64,000 nucleotides of DNA from Aotearoamyces nothofagi. Its lineage: Eukaryota; Ascomycota; Leotiomycetes; Leotiales; Tympanidaceae. Positions 42,901 to 54,977 of the stretch are shown in pieces. The notes below the pieces were generated by a model. The model did no database searches and had not been told where the DNA came from. It saw nothing but the letters and a program-made list of their open reading frames with translations. A program made the position numbers and the translations under genes. The number at the start of each line of letters is the position of its first letter. The first letter of the stretch is position 1. The stretch is taken from contig JADDTR010000001.1 of assembly GCA_015345905.1 (NCBI GenBank), positions 1,364,001 to 1,428,000 of the forward strand, written 5' to 3'.

Positions 42901-45900
42901 TGTCAATTCAGATAAACAGGCTTCTGACGCACCAAAACCGTCAGTTATTGTAGATCTACCCAACTATGTATGGAACCATGCGACGAAATACTGGTATGAG
43001 AGTGAAGCCAGCAAGGATTGGAGATATCGACTTTTCCCACATCATGATTTGATTGGAAGTAAGATCCTCGGTACATCGTGGCATTCACCTGTATGGAAGA
43101 AGGTCTTGCGAGTTGAAGACTTGCATTGGCTGAAGGATCATCGAATGGGACATGAGATTGTATTTCCCGCTGCTGCGTTTATAGCGATGGCTGTTGAAGG
43201 CCTTTATCAGAGTCGTCACGGCATCCATCTCACTGAAGGAAGCCCAATAATTGAGAAGAACTGTTACAGGATTCGCAATGTCACATTTCCTAGGGCGTTG
43301 GTGCTCGAAGAAAATGGCGAGGGCTCAAGAATCATGTTGAGTCTTACGCCTGTTAAGGGCACGAAAGACTCGTGGCATGAATTCAAAGTGTCTTCGCTGA
43401 CGGGTGATATTTGGAATGATCACAGTCGCGGTCTTGTTACTGCTGAAGCAGATAGCAATCAAGTTGCTAAACCTGCTGATATTGCGCCACTTACTTTCAC
43501 AACACCTGGCCATCAGTGGTACAAGGCTATGTCTGATGCTGGCTATAGCTTCCGTCCTCTTTTCCAGAAGCATTTGGAGATAGAATCACTGTCTGGGCAG
43601 CCAAACAGTCGCTCTTATGTAGATCTCACGGAACCTGAAGAGGCATATACGCAATCATCCTATCCAATGCATCCGGTCTGCATTGATGGATGCTTCCAGA
43701 CAGTCGGCCCAGCACTATGGAAGGGAAACAAGAGTAACGTCAATGCAGTTCTAGTCCCAGCTATGATTGACAGCGTCATCATCCATTCGAACCCAGATCG
43801 ACCCGCAAAGGGCATCTCTGTCGTCTCCTCAAAGTATGTCGGTGTTGGACGACAAGACGATACTAAGAACCACATGTCATCAGCCTCGGTCTATGATCCA
43901 GAGACTGGAGCCCTGCTATTTGAGGTAGCAGGACTTCGCTACTCTAAACTTGATACTCGCGATAATGTTCATGCTTCCCACAGTTACAGTCGAGTTGACT
44001 GGAAACCTGATATCAATTACCTTACACAAGCCAACCTCCACAGTTTAGTCGCCGACACAGATCTCAAGATGAGCGAAGAAAATAATACTCCAAGTAAGGT
44101 TAACCAGGTTATTGATCTAATTGCCCATAAGAAGCCGAATCTCAAAGTCCTTGAAGTTAATATGATTGCTTCGGACTTGACGAGCGTCTGGTTAGAAGGA
44201 ACCAACTTTGATAAGTCTACCAGAGCCGCTTACCGCCAATACCACCTTGCCTCGGCGGATGCGACATCACTGATGGCTGCACAAGAGAAATTCGAGTCTC
44301 AGAAGAACACAGAATTCAGCCTACTGGATCTTACAAGGTCGTCGCAAGACGTCTTCCCCAAAGACAAAGACTTCGATCTAGTCATTGTCAAGCTCGCTGA
44401 AGTTTCCGCGGGAGTACTGGCAAATGTTGCTCAGAACGCACATGCTTTACTCTCCGACGGGGGCTATGTTCTGTTGTTGGAAGATAGATCACCACTCGTG
44501 ACTTCAGATTCCGGCTCTGATGACATGGTCATTGTGGGCGAGACCGAATTCCCGGATGGCACGAGATCAGCTCACATTCTGAATGCAAATGGATTCTATA
44601 GCACGCTCGAGATTCTGGATAAACTGCAGTTTTTAGATACTTTCAAGACTGCTCATTTAGCCAGGGCTGCTGGAAAGGACGGTGTTGTTGTGGACTCCGC
44701 GTCCAAAATAGCCTTGGTCCACCTCTCAACTGCTACGGAGACCACCACTGCGTTAAAGGAATCCATTGCCGAGCTTGGATGGGAAATTGAGGACCATTAC
44801 TTCCCGTTTCTTGATCTCCATAAAGAGAGCACTGTACTCATAGTCGACGATCTTTTTTCTCCGCTACTTGCGACCGTCACCCAGGAGCAATGGCAATCGA
44901 TTAAGGAGCTCACCTATAAGGACAATCGTATCCTCTGGGTAACAGTTGGATCACAACTCTCAGTCACTATTCCTGACAACGCCATGATCCATGGAATGGC
45001 ACGTACAATGCGCGCCGAAGACCCCTCCATTAGCCTGACAACTCTGGATGTAGAATCCAGCTCCGGTCCCGAGACTATCAGATCAATCGATCGTATCTTA
45101 AAATTTCTCCAGACACCAGCACCCGAGACACAGGTCGATAGCGAGTTTGTGGAGAGACATGGTGTCATCCACATCAGCCGAATCAGGCCCGATGATCGAA
45201 TCAACCAGGTCGAGAAGGAAGACACTCAGGGCACTGACCTCGTCACCAAGAACTTCCATGAGTCAGACACCTGCATCAGATTCCGCTGCGAGCGCTTAGG
45301 CACGCTCGATTCCCTGCGCTACGCCGAAGTCTCCGAGACGGAACTTGCTCTCAGCGAAGACTGCGTGGAAGTCGAGATCTACGCCGCCGGCGTAAACTTC
45401 AAGGACGTCGCCGTGACCATGGGCATCGTTCCAGAAAACGAGCATCTTCCCGGTCTCGAGGGCGCGGGAACCATCAGGCGGGTGGGCAAATTTGGCAGCT
45501 CGTTCAAGATCGGTCAGCGGGTTCTCGTGTACGAGAAAGGCACGTTTGCGAATAGGGTACAGGTCACTCCTGAGCGTGTCCATGCCCTGCCGGATTCCAT
45601 GTCATTCGAGGAGGCGGCAACGATGCCTAGCGTGTATCTTGTGTGTATCTATGGACTCTTCCATATCGCTCAGCTATGCAAGGGTCAGACTGTTCTGATC
45701 CATTCTGCTTCCGGTGGTGTGGGTATCGCCGCGATACGACTCTGTAGATCTGTAGGAGCAAAGGTATATGCAACTGTCAGCACACCTGTCAAGCGGAAGT
45801 TCCTGATGGACACGTTCGGCATCCCATCGGAGCATATATTCTCCTCGAGAGATCACTCGTTCGCCAGAGGCATCATGTCTGCCACAGAAGGTAGGGGCGT

Positions 45901-47581
45901 AGATGTTATCTTGAACTCCCTGACCGGTGATCTGCTGAACGAGTCGTGGCTTTGCATTGCTGATGGTGGAAACATGGTTGAGATCGGGAAGAAGGATGTT
46001 CTCGACCGGAATAATCTGTCCATGGAGCCGTTCAACCGGAACGCTTCGTATAGGGGTGTTGACATGTCACATAAACAGATTTCCGATCCGTTGATCGCAA
46101 GGTATGTCAGCTATTCCAGTGCCATCGCTAATATACTAATTCTTTTGATAGACTAATCTCGGAGCTTATGGGATTGGTTGAGAAAGGTGCCGTGAAGCCA
46201 ATCTCTCCAGTCAAGGTCTTCCCTTTCGAAGATATTGCATCTGCACTCCGGTATCTGCGCGGTGGAACCCATCTTGGCAAGATTGTGATATCAAATGGCC
46301 CAAATGCCACCTTTGACGTACAGGTAAGTCTCCCGTCACGCAATCAACGTCTCGTCTGACAGGTTCTAGGCTCGTCCTGCACCACGTCAAGCAGTTCTCC
46401 GATCCGATGGATCATATCTCATCGTTGGAGGTCTCAAGGGACTTTGCGGTAGTTTGGCAGTCTATCTTTCTAGGATCGGTGCTAAGCACCTTGTCATAAT
46501 GTCCCGAAGTGGCTACGCAGATAACAAGTCCCAAAGCGTGTTGAAGAACATCTACGCTGAAGGTTGCCAGGTTGATCTAATTCAAGGTGATGTGTCTAAA
46601 CTTGAGGATGTCCAGAGAACATTCGTTAAAGCCACTGTACCAATCTGTGGTGTGATACAAGGTGCCATGGTTCTCAGAGTACGTTTCCCTCTCTAGCCTG
46701 TCCAAATACCCCTATTAACTGTCCAGGACAAAATCTTCACCTCCATGACCGTCGAGGAGTTCCATCAAGCCATCACCGCAAAGGTGACGGGGACGTGGAA
46801 TCTGCACAAGGCGTCACTGGAGCAAAAATCTCGCCTTGATTTCTTCACCTTCCTCTCCTCCATCTCGGGCGTCGTGGGCCAGAAGGGCCAGGCCAACTAC
46901 GCCGCGGCCAACGTCTTCCTCGACAGCTTCGCCCTCTACCGCCGCTCTCTCGGCCTCGCCGCCAGCTCGGTCAATCTCGGCGTCATCGAGGACGTCGGCT
47001 ACGTTGCGGAGAACAGCGCGCTGCAGCAGATCTTCGATAAGGACGTGTGGACGCCCATCAACGAGTCGCTGCTCCACAAGATCTTGCGCACCAGCATCCT
47101 GCAGCAGGACGTCGCCAGCGGACCCATCAACCCCGCGAGCGCCAGCCAGCTCATCACCGGCATCGCCACTCCGCAGGCCAAGACGTCGCCTCTGCTCGTC
47201 GACGCCCGCTTCGCCGCGCTCAGCCACGGCGAGTCCCTCTCTCCGTCCGCCGCCGGCAGCTCCGACACCTCCAAGGAACTCCAGCTCTTCTTCCTCCTCC
47301 ACCACTCGCCCTCCTCCAACCCCACGGCCGTTCTCAACGCTGCCGTCGCCATCGTCAACCGCCAGTTCACGACGAGTTTAAGGTTGAGCGAGCCGATGGA
47401 GCCGGCGAAGCCGCTTGCCAGCTACGGGCTGGACAGCCTGGCAGCGGTGGAGTTTCGGAATTGGGTTAGGAGGGAGTTTGGGGTGGAGTTGACTACGTTG
47501 GAGATTACGAATGCAAGTAGTCTAGTCAGTCTTTGTGGCAAGATTGTCGCGAAAGTTGTTAAGGCTGTGCCTGCTGTTTGA
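39952..47581 (+). CDS. Highly reducing iterative type I polyketide synthase
   Basis: Nine coding exons: 39952-40366, 40416-40533, 40587-41118, 41185-41308, 41373-41975, 42030-46101, 46152-46323, 46370-46678, 46727-47581. The total is about 2,399 aa. Domains: KS (1-440; Cys182 in VDTACSGSL, His in ECHGTGT near 320, His in SNVGH near 362); AT (about 549-860; [10 protein letters not shown] near 641); DH (about 934-1230; His in [11 protein letters not shown], Asp in CIDGCFQ near 1148). Next come a vestigial methyltransferase region (about 1300-1450), ER (about 1700-2010; [13 protein letters not shown]), KR (about 2020-2240; [14 protein letters not shown], then Ser and Tyr in [14 protein letters not shown]) and ACP (about 2320-2399; [11 protein letters not shown]). 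No thioesterase follows. All reducing domains look active, so a largely saturated, unmethylated chain is expected. Partners are the divergent hydrolase and perhaps the convergent methyltransferase. Confidence 0.97.
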
Positions 47582-48301
47582 GAATGGGACTATGCAATCC
47601 ATATGGATTGGATTATATTAGCTTGCGGACTTTTGTATTGTAATTTTCTCGGGTTAGGGTTTAAGGTTTTCATATTTTTTTCTTTCTTTAGACATGAGTA
47701 ATTGTCGGAAACATAGGTCAGACCTCTATCTGGACCCATCTCATATATTACCACGCTAGATTCTTTCCTCTCAATACCAACTATGATATCCAACTATGCC
47801 ACTCCGCTCCCATCACTCTTATCTTGCCACTTTTCCTCCTCATCTGATGCAATTCGCTCCTTGCGCCATCCCTCATCTATTAGCACACAGGCCAGCTTTG
47901 TTTCTAGCACGCCGCGATATGTATACGCCACCATATCACAGCTCAGAATGTTCCCGTGCAAGTTTAGCAGGCATCCCTTGAACGCCGAAATATCATATGC
48001 GAGCCCATTCTAAAATGCCCTTTTTTAAACTCCTTGAGCCAGCCACTATGCATGCCATGCTACCTTTCCTGCCTAAATCGAATGAATTGTTCCGCTCCGA
48101 ATATTATACAGGAATATGTGTTGTGGCGTCATGCCACGTGGCGTCGTAGATGGTCATTCATGAGCTACTAGTGATAGCGAATGATTGTAGCAGTTGTTTA
48201 CATACTCCGTTACGAGAGAATGAGAGGCCGCGGCTATATCGATTTTGTCTATGTTTTAGATTAATAAACCGGGCTAGAATGACCCGAAATGAAACATTAT
48301 C
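47582..48301. other. Convergent 3' intergenic region
   Basis: 720 bases lie between the PKS stop and the methyltransferase stop. Only short frames are seen. It presumably holds both 3' ends. Confidence 0.5.
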
Positions 48302-49762
48302 TCATGGGCCCATTTCTTCGGGAATCTGCGACAGACAGCGGCGAATAGGGAGATTTGGATCATTAGTCAGCGAAACTTCATCCTCCAAAGGTTTCTTTAG
48401 ATCTTCAGTCGGTAAAACTTCGCCCTCGAAAGGTTTCCGGCCCCAGACGATGAAGAACTTGTGGTAGGCGTGCACACGGCGATCCGACATTGCTTTGCGG
48501 ACGTTGACGAGGTAAACCTATACCAAGTTAGATTTTGGGAACACAATATTCAAGATTCAATAGTAAAAAGACATACTTCGATCTCATCCTTGCTCCATCC
48601 CAGCACCCTAGAAAGGAGTGCCAAGCTGAAGCCTTGTAATCCCGCCCGTAAATTCTCTCCCCACCATTTTCCTAGAACCTTCATCTCCGGATCGCGAGGC
48701 CAGGTATTAACAGGGAGTTTCACAACCCTTTCGTGTACATCTACAAAGCCAGCTTCCTGGTACCACCTCTTCAACTTGTTGGCAATACGTAGAGGGCGCT
48801 CTGCTTCCATTGATGCCTGGTCAATATATCTCGACCATTCCGCCAACGGCCAATCCGGAGACATAGTGCCATCATCGCAATACGGTGGTAACATGATATC
48901 CTGACTCTCCATCCACGCACCGGGCTTGCAGTGCTTGAACCCATGGCTAATGACAGTCCGGAAGTCCTGGAGGCAGCCCATCAAGACGCGCGTATGTATG
49001 AAGTCGTAGTGGTTCTCGGGAATAGCCCAATCTTCTTGCTCAGCATCGTCGATTATGAAGTGTACGTTCTCTGGAATCGAGCTGGGTTGTACGGGAGACA
49101 AGTCAGTCGCTTCGATCTTAGCATTAGGATACCGGTCGCCCATTTGAATGGCCCATGCGCCGGTACCTGTTCCGATATCGAGAACATGCAGCGGATTAGC
49201 GAGAGGGGCAGAGTGCAATGAATCGTGTAGAGCATGCTGGAAAATGGCATACTGAAAGTCGAGTCTGTCGATCTCAGAGGAGTCATTAGGAAAAGCGTAG
49301 ACTGTTGTTAGTTTATTAGACAATGGTGGATTTCAATTTTTTAACACCAGACTCAAACTTACTGCCTGCTCGATAGCCATGGTATGTGCGGCCGTTTTCC
49401 TTGCAGTAATTCCATACGTTACTTGTAACAGACCTTGTGGAGAGGCTGCCACGGTTGTCAGCATCATTCTACCGTAATCAATTCACGAGGGGTTTGGCTT
49501 TTGAGATAGACTTTGTGATTACGGTGCGCCATCACATCGTCTCCGGACTGCAGGGATCCTACCATTCTTCAAAGTCACCGGAGGCATATCCGTCGTCGGA
49601 AGTTGTCAATGACTACGGCGTCGTCAGCTAGTACCTCCAAGCCTCCAAAAAAAAAAAAGGCGTTTTCAATCGCAGACGCGCCGGGAGACGTACCTCAGCG
49701 TCAATCATCTGCGCAGTGTCTGAGCTGGTTGAATCTCTGGGGTCGTCTGGCTCCGAACCCAT
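48302..49762 (-). CDS. LaeA-like SAM-dependent methyltransferase
   Basis: Five exons, 49762-49694, 49612-49563, 49445-49363, 49301-48577 and 48517-48302, give 380 aa. The model closes in frame at every join. The acidic, disordered N-terminus (EPDDPRDSTSSDTAQMIDAE) and the block NGRTYHGYRAGIYAFPND.. are typical of fungal LaeA-like (methyltransferase domain 23) proteins. HVLDIGTGTGAWAIQMGDRYP is SAM motif I, EATDLSPVQP the following acidic strand and HYDFIHTRVLMGCLQDF motif post-I. The C-terminus VNVRKAMSDRRVHAYHKFFI matches the family end, but a polar 40-residue tail follows. Members range from global regulators (LaeA) to small-molecule methyltransferases in clusters. Its place beside the PKS suggests product tailoring or local regulation; which one cannot be read. 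Starts at 49798 or 49852 are also in frame. Confidence 0.85.
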
Positions 49763-52700
49763 CGTTCGTTGTTGTGGCCGTACTTGTGTACGAGGCATAA
49801 CCCTGCCTTTGAATAGACGCAGAGTCTGCCGTGGAGCTAGGTCGCTCAGCACAGCTGCACAGGCTGCGCAATATCAGCCTGGAACTCTGTATCGCCGTCG
49901 CAGACCCAGGTGGAGGCCACGGGCTGGTACGGTGCGGTACAGGGAAGCACTTACAACAGTGGGAGGTTTAGTCAGTGTGCAATTAACGTGGGCGCAAGAG
50001 TCAAGAGGGCAAAACTATTCCGAGTACCTGGTACCTATTTAAGGCTGGGGAGAGAACGGGGACCAGCATTCTTAGGGTCCTGCAGGGCCTTTGATGGCAC
50101 GAGCAGCTGGTAGTGGGAGTAGTGGTAGTGACCGCTGTACTTGGGTCTTAGGGTCCCCAGCACCAGACGGAAGACCGGCCAGGTGGATATGGGACGCCTC
50201 CCTTATGCCCTATGCAGTCAGGGCACGGGTGGCTCCAGCGGCTCCAGCAGCTTCAACGGGGAGCAGAGCTCCCACCAGCGCATTCCACAGCATCGCAGAT
50301 CAAGCGGACTGGCTGCGACTGGCTGTACGCATTGCTGTCGCAACGGATCCGGGTGATGGGCCCTTTTCCGCATAGCTCCAGCACCGCGTCAGGGCCGTCT
50401 TGGGGATTTCGCGGCGGTCCCAGGCGCCGCGCGACGAACGCTGTCCCATCCAGCGGCGTCCCAGCGGGAACTTTCATGCCGAATCACAATGGCGGGTCGT
50501 GATTCGACGGGAGGCTTGCCGCGGGGAGAGATTACACATTGTTCGGCGTCTGGGCTCAAAGCGCAGCCTCTTTCCCAGCGCGGCTTTGCGCGCCATTCGC
50601 GCTAAATCCCCTCGCTCGCACAGCGCCCGCGCCGGAAGCGGCAAAGGCGGTGTAGCACAGTCCTGCATGCATCCATCTGTCACGGTTCCCTCACGCTGTT
50701 ACTAAAAGACAAGGCGTGTTCGATGCCATGCAGATCCGTTGAACCGTTGGGAGAGAGAGATGGCGGAAGGGAAGGCCTGCCTGCAGACTCTGGCAAAGGA
50801 CATCTGGAGGCTGGTCCACGGGAGTATGTGTGCGGAATCTCATCTGAGAAGTTGGCACCTTCTGGACATGCACTTTGATACTATCGCTATCTGATATCTC
50901 ACAGCAGCAACTGATAATGAATCCATATAGATTGAGAGAGCTTTTAGACCTAACTGTTCTGTGCTTGACATCTAAACCCAAGCCATTCTATTCTATATAC
51001 AGGTACATCACGTGCTACCCAGAAACAAGGACATTCTTAGCGACGAGGTCTAAAAAGGCGCACTCAAAGCGGAGGAGCACAGGGAAAAAGCAGCATAAAT
51101 AGCCAGAGCTGGGTGATGTGAATCGGCTCTCCAGCGTATCTCACTAGAAATATACCCCTAGTCTAGCCCTTTACGTGCTTAACTTATGCTGAAGCAGGCC
51201 TCTATAAAAGCCCAGGCACCGGGTCTACAAGCGAAGGCCCAGCTGCGCCGGATAAGGCTTAAAGGAAAGATGTAAGAAAAGAACGCAATCGAGAACGCTG
51301 ACGTTGAGAGGGCCGAGATCGCCTCAACATTGAAATACAGACATCTGATCTGCGTGTATTTTAGCTCTTTCTATATAGGTTTAGAACGATCTTTCAGGAA
51401 GGGTTTCGCGTGCCTTTTATCGCGAGTATGCCCCAGTACTTCCAGAGCTGTCTGGAAGCAGAGATTTGTAGCCTGGAGGTACACTACGGTACCCATCAAG
51501 TCGCCCGTCTCAACATACAGAGTTATAACCCCAAATCACGTGACTATAGATACGTCACGTGATATAGTATTAGAAACAGCCTATCAACAGGTTGTATGCT
51601 AGGCGCGTTTCAATTGACAGCATCTAATTATCCGTTGTTAGCCCCATTAAGGTATAAGAAAATTATGTTTAACTCGATTTCTATTATTAACGTATAATTT
51701 ATGAAATATTCAGTCGGGTATTCCTAAACTGAAATCAACCTTCTATTAACAACCTTCCATCAAAGTTATTAAATAAATTAGCAAAAAGTCCAAAGTCCAA
51801 ACTCCTTCAAATTCGTCTGGATTTCATTGTCCCCTTATATTTCCGTCATCATCCATCGTGTCACCATCACCCCGCACCTCCTCGCTATTTCATCTCATCC
51901 CGTTGCTGAACAATCTAAAGCGTAATCTGTACTATCGACACATCCATCTGTAATCGATTTTGCTGATATAGGTAGAGACTAGATAGAGAGATGTAATAGC
52001 GGTAATTGGATCTTTGTGTTTGAAGTCTGGCCGAGATATGGAAATTCTGAGCTTGGCTACATCAAGTCCGAGTAGAATTCGGTTGTCACAAGTAGAAGAG
52101 AACAGACAAAAGCATTAAAGATGAAATATACTTCCACTATATACGCGTAGTGAAGCATAGAGAAGATAGTCTCTTGTAATTCCTACGCTGTGTAGTGTTA
52201 TGTGTTGTGACTCCCTCTTCGCTTTGTCCTCGCCGAGACTCCGGTTGGAAAGCGCACGAAGCATCCCGTAACTTCAGGATGGAGTATCAATGTATGGCTC
52301 AAAATGGAGGAAATATAACTGAGCTGGCTTAGCCCGAATCCTCAAATGCGAACCACAGGGTATGCCATCGCTTAGCGCCTGAAGACGGGGGAGGATGTTC
52401 GGTGGGCCGATGAGCAGCTCTCACTTGATTTGATTGGCCGCCCGCTCTCCCCGTTTCCCTCGCCATAAGAGCCCATACCTCCCCCCATCTTCCCCAAATT
52501 TCTCCATCCTTCTTACAACTATATCTCTTCCATCGATAACCTGCCACAGACCATCAACAAATTTGTTGCACTTCGCCCCATCACTTTTTGGGTCAATACA
52601 GGGCTCTCGGAATCGTGAGGACCCGGTACCCTCGATTTCTGGCTTCTGCGCGGTCGCTTCGTCAAGGCCGCCGCACCACAGGAAGATAGGACATTATAGT

Positions 52701-52777
52701 CAACCGTCTAATCACTTATTGAGGTCCACAAACCTGTTCATCAAACCTTTACCCAACTCGGATCGGACTCAACCGCC
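49763..52777. other. 3-kb gene-free stretch beyond the polyketide locus
   Basis: No frame on either strand has recognisable protein features. The first 900 bases are GC-rich with overlapping shadow frames, and AT content rises from 51600 to 52000. The stretch holds a CACGTG palindrome pair (51535-51563) and ends in a CT-rich leader before the gene at 52778. Parts of 51000-51600 have mixed C-to-T-like decay that could be an old repeat; I cannot classify it. Confidence 0.45.
51535..51563. promoter_or_regulatory. Inverted pair of CACGTGA sites
   Basis: ATCACGTGAC (51535-51544) and GTCACGTGAT (51554-51563) are exact reverse complements, separated by 9 bases. Each contains the E-box/CBF1-type palindrome CACGTG. 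The whole 29-base piece can form a hairpin with 10-bp arms. Confidence 0.6.
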
Positions 52778-53362
52778 ATGAGCGGAAGACACAGTTCTGG
52801 AAATCCTCAGTCGTTTAGTCATATCACGCCTGTCAAACCCGTGACCCCAGACTCGCTTACACCAGAAGTTGCGGCGAAAGTGATACGATGGCTGGAGGCA
52901 ACGTCCTGCCCTATGTCGACTAACGATGAGAGCCAAAATGGGCCGAACAAGCCCCCAAATTCTTCCGAGATGTCGACATCGGGAAGTGACGAAAAGAGAG
53001 TTATGTGGACACCAAGCGTACAAGACAACGACGAAAGGGCCGCTGGCAGGCAAGAGAAAAGAAACCCTGCTCGGACAAGCCAGAGAAGACTTTCAGTAAA
53101 ATCGGATATTCAGGAGATCCTACCTCCGGTACCAGATCCACCTCAGTTACGTGGACCTCCGCCGACTCCTAGGCCACACCGCCTGCCAACACCTAAACTG
53201 CCCGAGTTGGAGTATACTACCTTCTGTAGCTGCTGCATTGAAACGATAGCAGATAAAATGAGTTCTCAGCGTAAGGGTCTGATATCGCTTGAAACGACTT
53301 TTGCTAATTTCCTAGTCGCTGCAGCACAAAACTATATGGCCGCAAAGCAACACAAGCGCTAA
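52778..53362 (+). CDS. Proline-rich hypothetical protein
   Basis: Single exon, 194 aa, with an ACCGCCATG start context. The N-terminal two-thirds are polar and disordered (S, P, N, D, R-rich), with a short helix-like patch SLTPEVAAKVIRWLEA at 26-41. A proline stretch follows at about 115-140 (LPPVPDPPQLRGPPPTPRPH). The C-terminal 50 residues look folded: TTFCSCCIETIADKMSSQRK, then ISLETTFANFLVAAAQNY. The CSCC might bind metal but is too short to claim. No membrane segment or signal peptide is visible. I do not recognise a family. A continuous open frame with low-bias protein at its end supports a real gene. Confidence 0.6.
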   Translation: MSGRHSSGNPQSFSHITPVKPVTPDSLTPEVAAKVIRWLEATSCPMSTNDESQNGPNKPPNSSEMSTSGSDEKRVMWTPSVQDNDERAAGRQEKRNPARTSQRRLSVKSDIQEILPPVPDPPQLRGPPPTPRPHRLPTPKLPELEYTTFCSCCIETIADKMSSQRKGLISLETTFANFLVAAAQNYMAAKQHKR

Positions 53363-54210
53363 GAATCCGGTGGAACTAGGAAAGGAAGATAGGTAGGATG
53401 ATGATATGATGTGATGTGATGAAGAATAGGAGACTACCTCATATCCATTAATTGGTTTGGAGCTCCGGTTGGTGATTTATTTCTTTTCCATACGTAATGC
53501 GATTTTCCGGGTAGATCTGGGAGGGTTATGGAGTATTATTACCTAGCGTTGGTGTTTACGTAGGATGACTGGGAAAATGAACAGGATTGAGGGATAGTGA
53601 CGAAACAGATATTAAGGACGAATTGACAGATAAATTCTATGAAAATGTTAAGAAGGAATGGAGCTACTACGCAGCGCTACAAAAACAAATCTATTTTCCC
53701 TAGAGATTCTGACGTATAATACCATCCCTGAATGAAAACTTTCTATAGAATGGCATTGCCACACACTTGTGCGTCACCTAAAGTTTTGGAAGCAGTAAAG
53801 GCTTACTTCCAATGTAAAAGAGGTATTTTGATTGATAATCTTGATTCCGACCGGGTATTGAGTCCTCAAATACCCCAACAACACCAAAATCCAAAGTTGG
53901 AAACAAGGCATACTCAACTCGTAGAGATTCTGTTGATTTCATCCGAAGACATGTCGTTGAAGCAGCGCGACACCCAGATCACCGCCACGAATCGGCTAAC
54001 AGGCCGCGGGCATCGAAGTCCGCCGCCGAGACCCCACCACCGCCAGCCTGAGGCCGAAACAGCAACAAATGGCGGGCGGGGACAGGGCAGCGAAGTCGGT
54101 GCATGAAGAAAAGCTCCTAAGCTCTCGACCCTGTCGTGCCATCCCCAACAGACACGACAGCTGAACCTCGGTCGCATATTTTCGAATCGAAGAACCACTC
54201 CATCGTCGCC
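53363..54210. other. Intergenic region, nothing recognised
   Basis: The frame at 53732-54106 is open but has no recognisable features. The last 150 bases are probably the leader of the RidA gene. Confidence 0.5.
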
Positions 54211-54664
54211 ATGGCTCAGCAGAAGAATATCTTTACCAAGGATGCTCCTTTTCGTAAGTCACACCAGCCTAGAGCGCCTGAGATCTACCCCTCTACGGTA
54301 TTGCAGTGGCTGACACTTCCTCTTCGAAGCCTTGGGCCCCTACTCCCAGGCAGTAGCCACGTCGAGTACCGTCTACTGCAGCGGTTCCATTCCCGTCACT
54401 GCGGCTGGTGAGCTTGTCGCCGGCACAATCGCCGAGCAGACCGAGCAGTGCATCAAGAACCTGGCTGCGGTCCTCAAGGCGGCAGGGTCGTCGATGGAGA
54501 AGGTCGTTAAGGTCAACGTTTTCTTGACGAGCATGGACAATTTCGCAGAGATGAATGGTGTTTATGAGAAGCACTTTAGCCACAAACCCGCCAGAAGCTG
54601 TGTTGCCGTCTACCAGCTGCCAAAGGGTGTCCCGATTGAGATTGAGTGTATTGCTTTGGTATGA
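54211..54664 (+). CDS. RidA/YjgF/Mmf1-family enamine/imine deaminase
   Basis: Exons 54211-54253 and 54330-54664 give 125 aa, the standard length. The intron is GTAAGT..TTCGAAG. RidA proteins hydrolyse reactive 2-aminoacrylate and related enamines made by PLP enzymes, and fungal forms work in cytosol or mitochondria. Hallmarks in order: PLGPYSQAVATSSTVYCSG, the glycine-rich GSIPVTAAGELVAGTI, EQCIKNLAAVLKAAGSSMEK, VNVFLTSMDNFAEMN and the C-terminal PARSCVAVYQLPKGVPIEIE. The last holds the substrate-binding arginine and the conserved Glu. No strong mitochondrial presequence is visible, so a cytosolic form is more likely. It is convergent with the ribosomal protein gene, 313 bases apart. Confidence 0.95.
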
Positions 54665-54977
54665 AGCCATGGGGATTCGGTGGCGACGCAGAATAGATTC
54701 GGGTCTCATATAGGAGTCAGGGATGTATCCAAAATGGCGATAGCAATAAGTAAATTATAGACTGGGAATTGGCAAAGTCCGCCTCACTCAATGAATGCCT
54801 GTTCTGGCACATAGGGCAGAACAGGACGCATGCGAAGTATGATATCCGTAGGGAAAATGTAATTCATGCCATGATCTGTTATTGTGCCAAATGATGTCCA
54901 TTTATTTTATAGACGCTATTCGACTATCATGCAATTGAAAAGCAACCCTTATCCATGAACCCCGGAAGAAAGACCAT
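54665..54977. other. Convergent 3' intergenic region
   Basis: 313 bases shared by the 3' ends of the RidA and uL14 genes; no gene is seen. Confidence 0.5.

Noticed and set aside
46814-47381. Overlapping frames on both strands at the 3' end of the PKS
   Set aside because: They arise from strong GC-ending codon bias in the KR-ACP region of the PKS.
53732-54106. 124-codon plus-strand frame
   Set aside because: The sequence is polar with no domain and lies in a likely promoter and leader region before the RidA gene.
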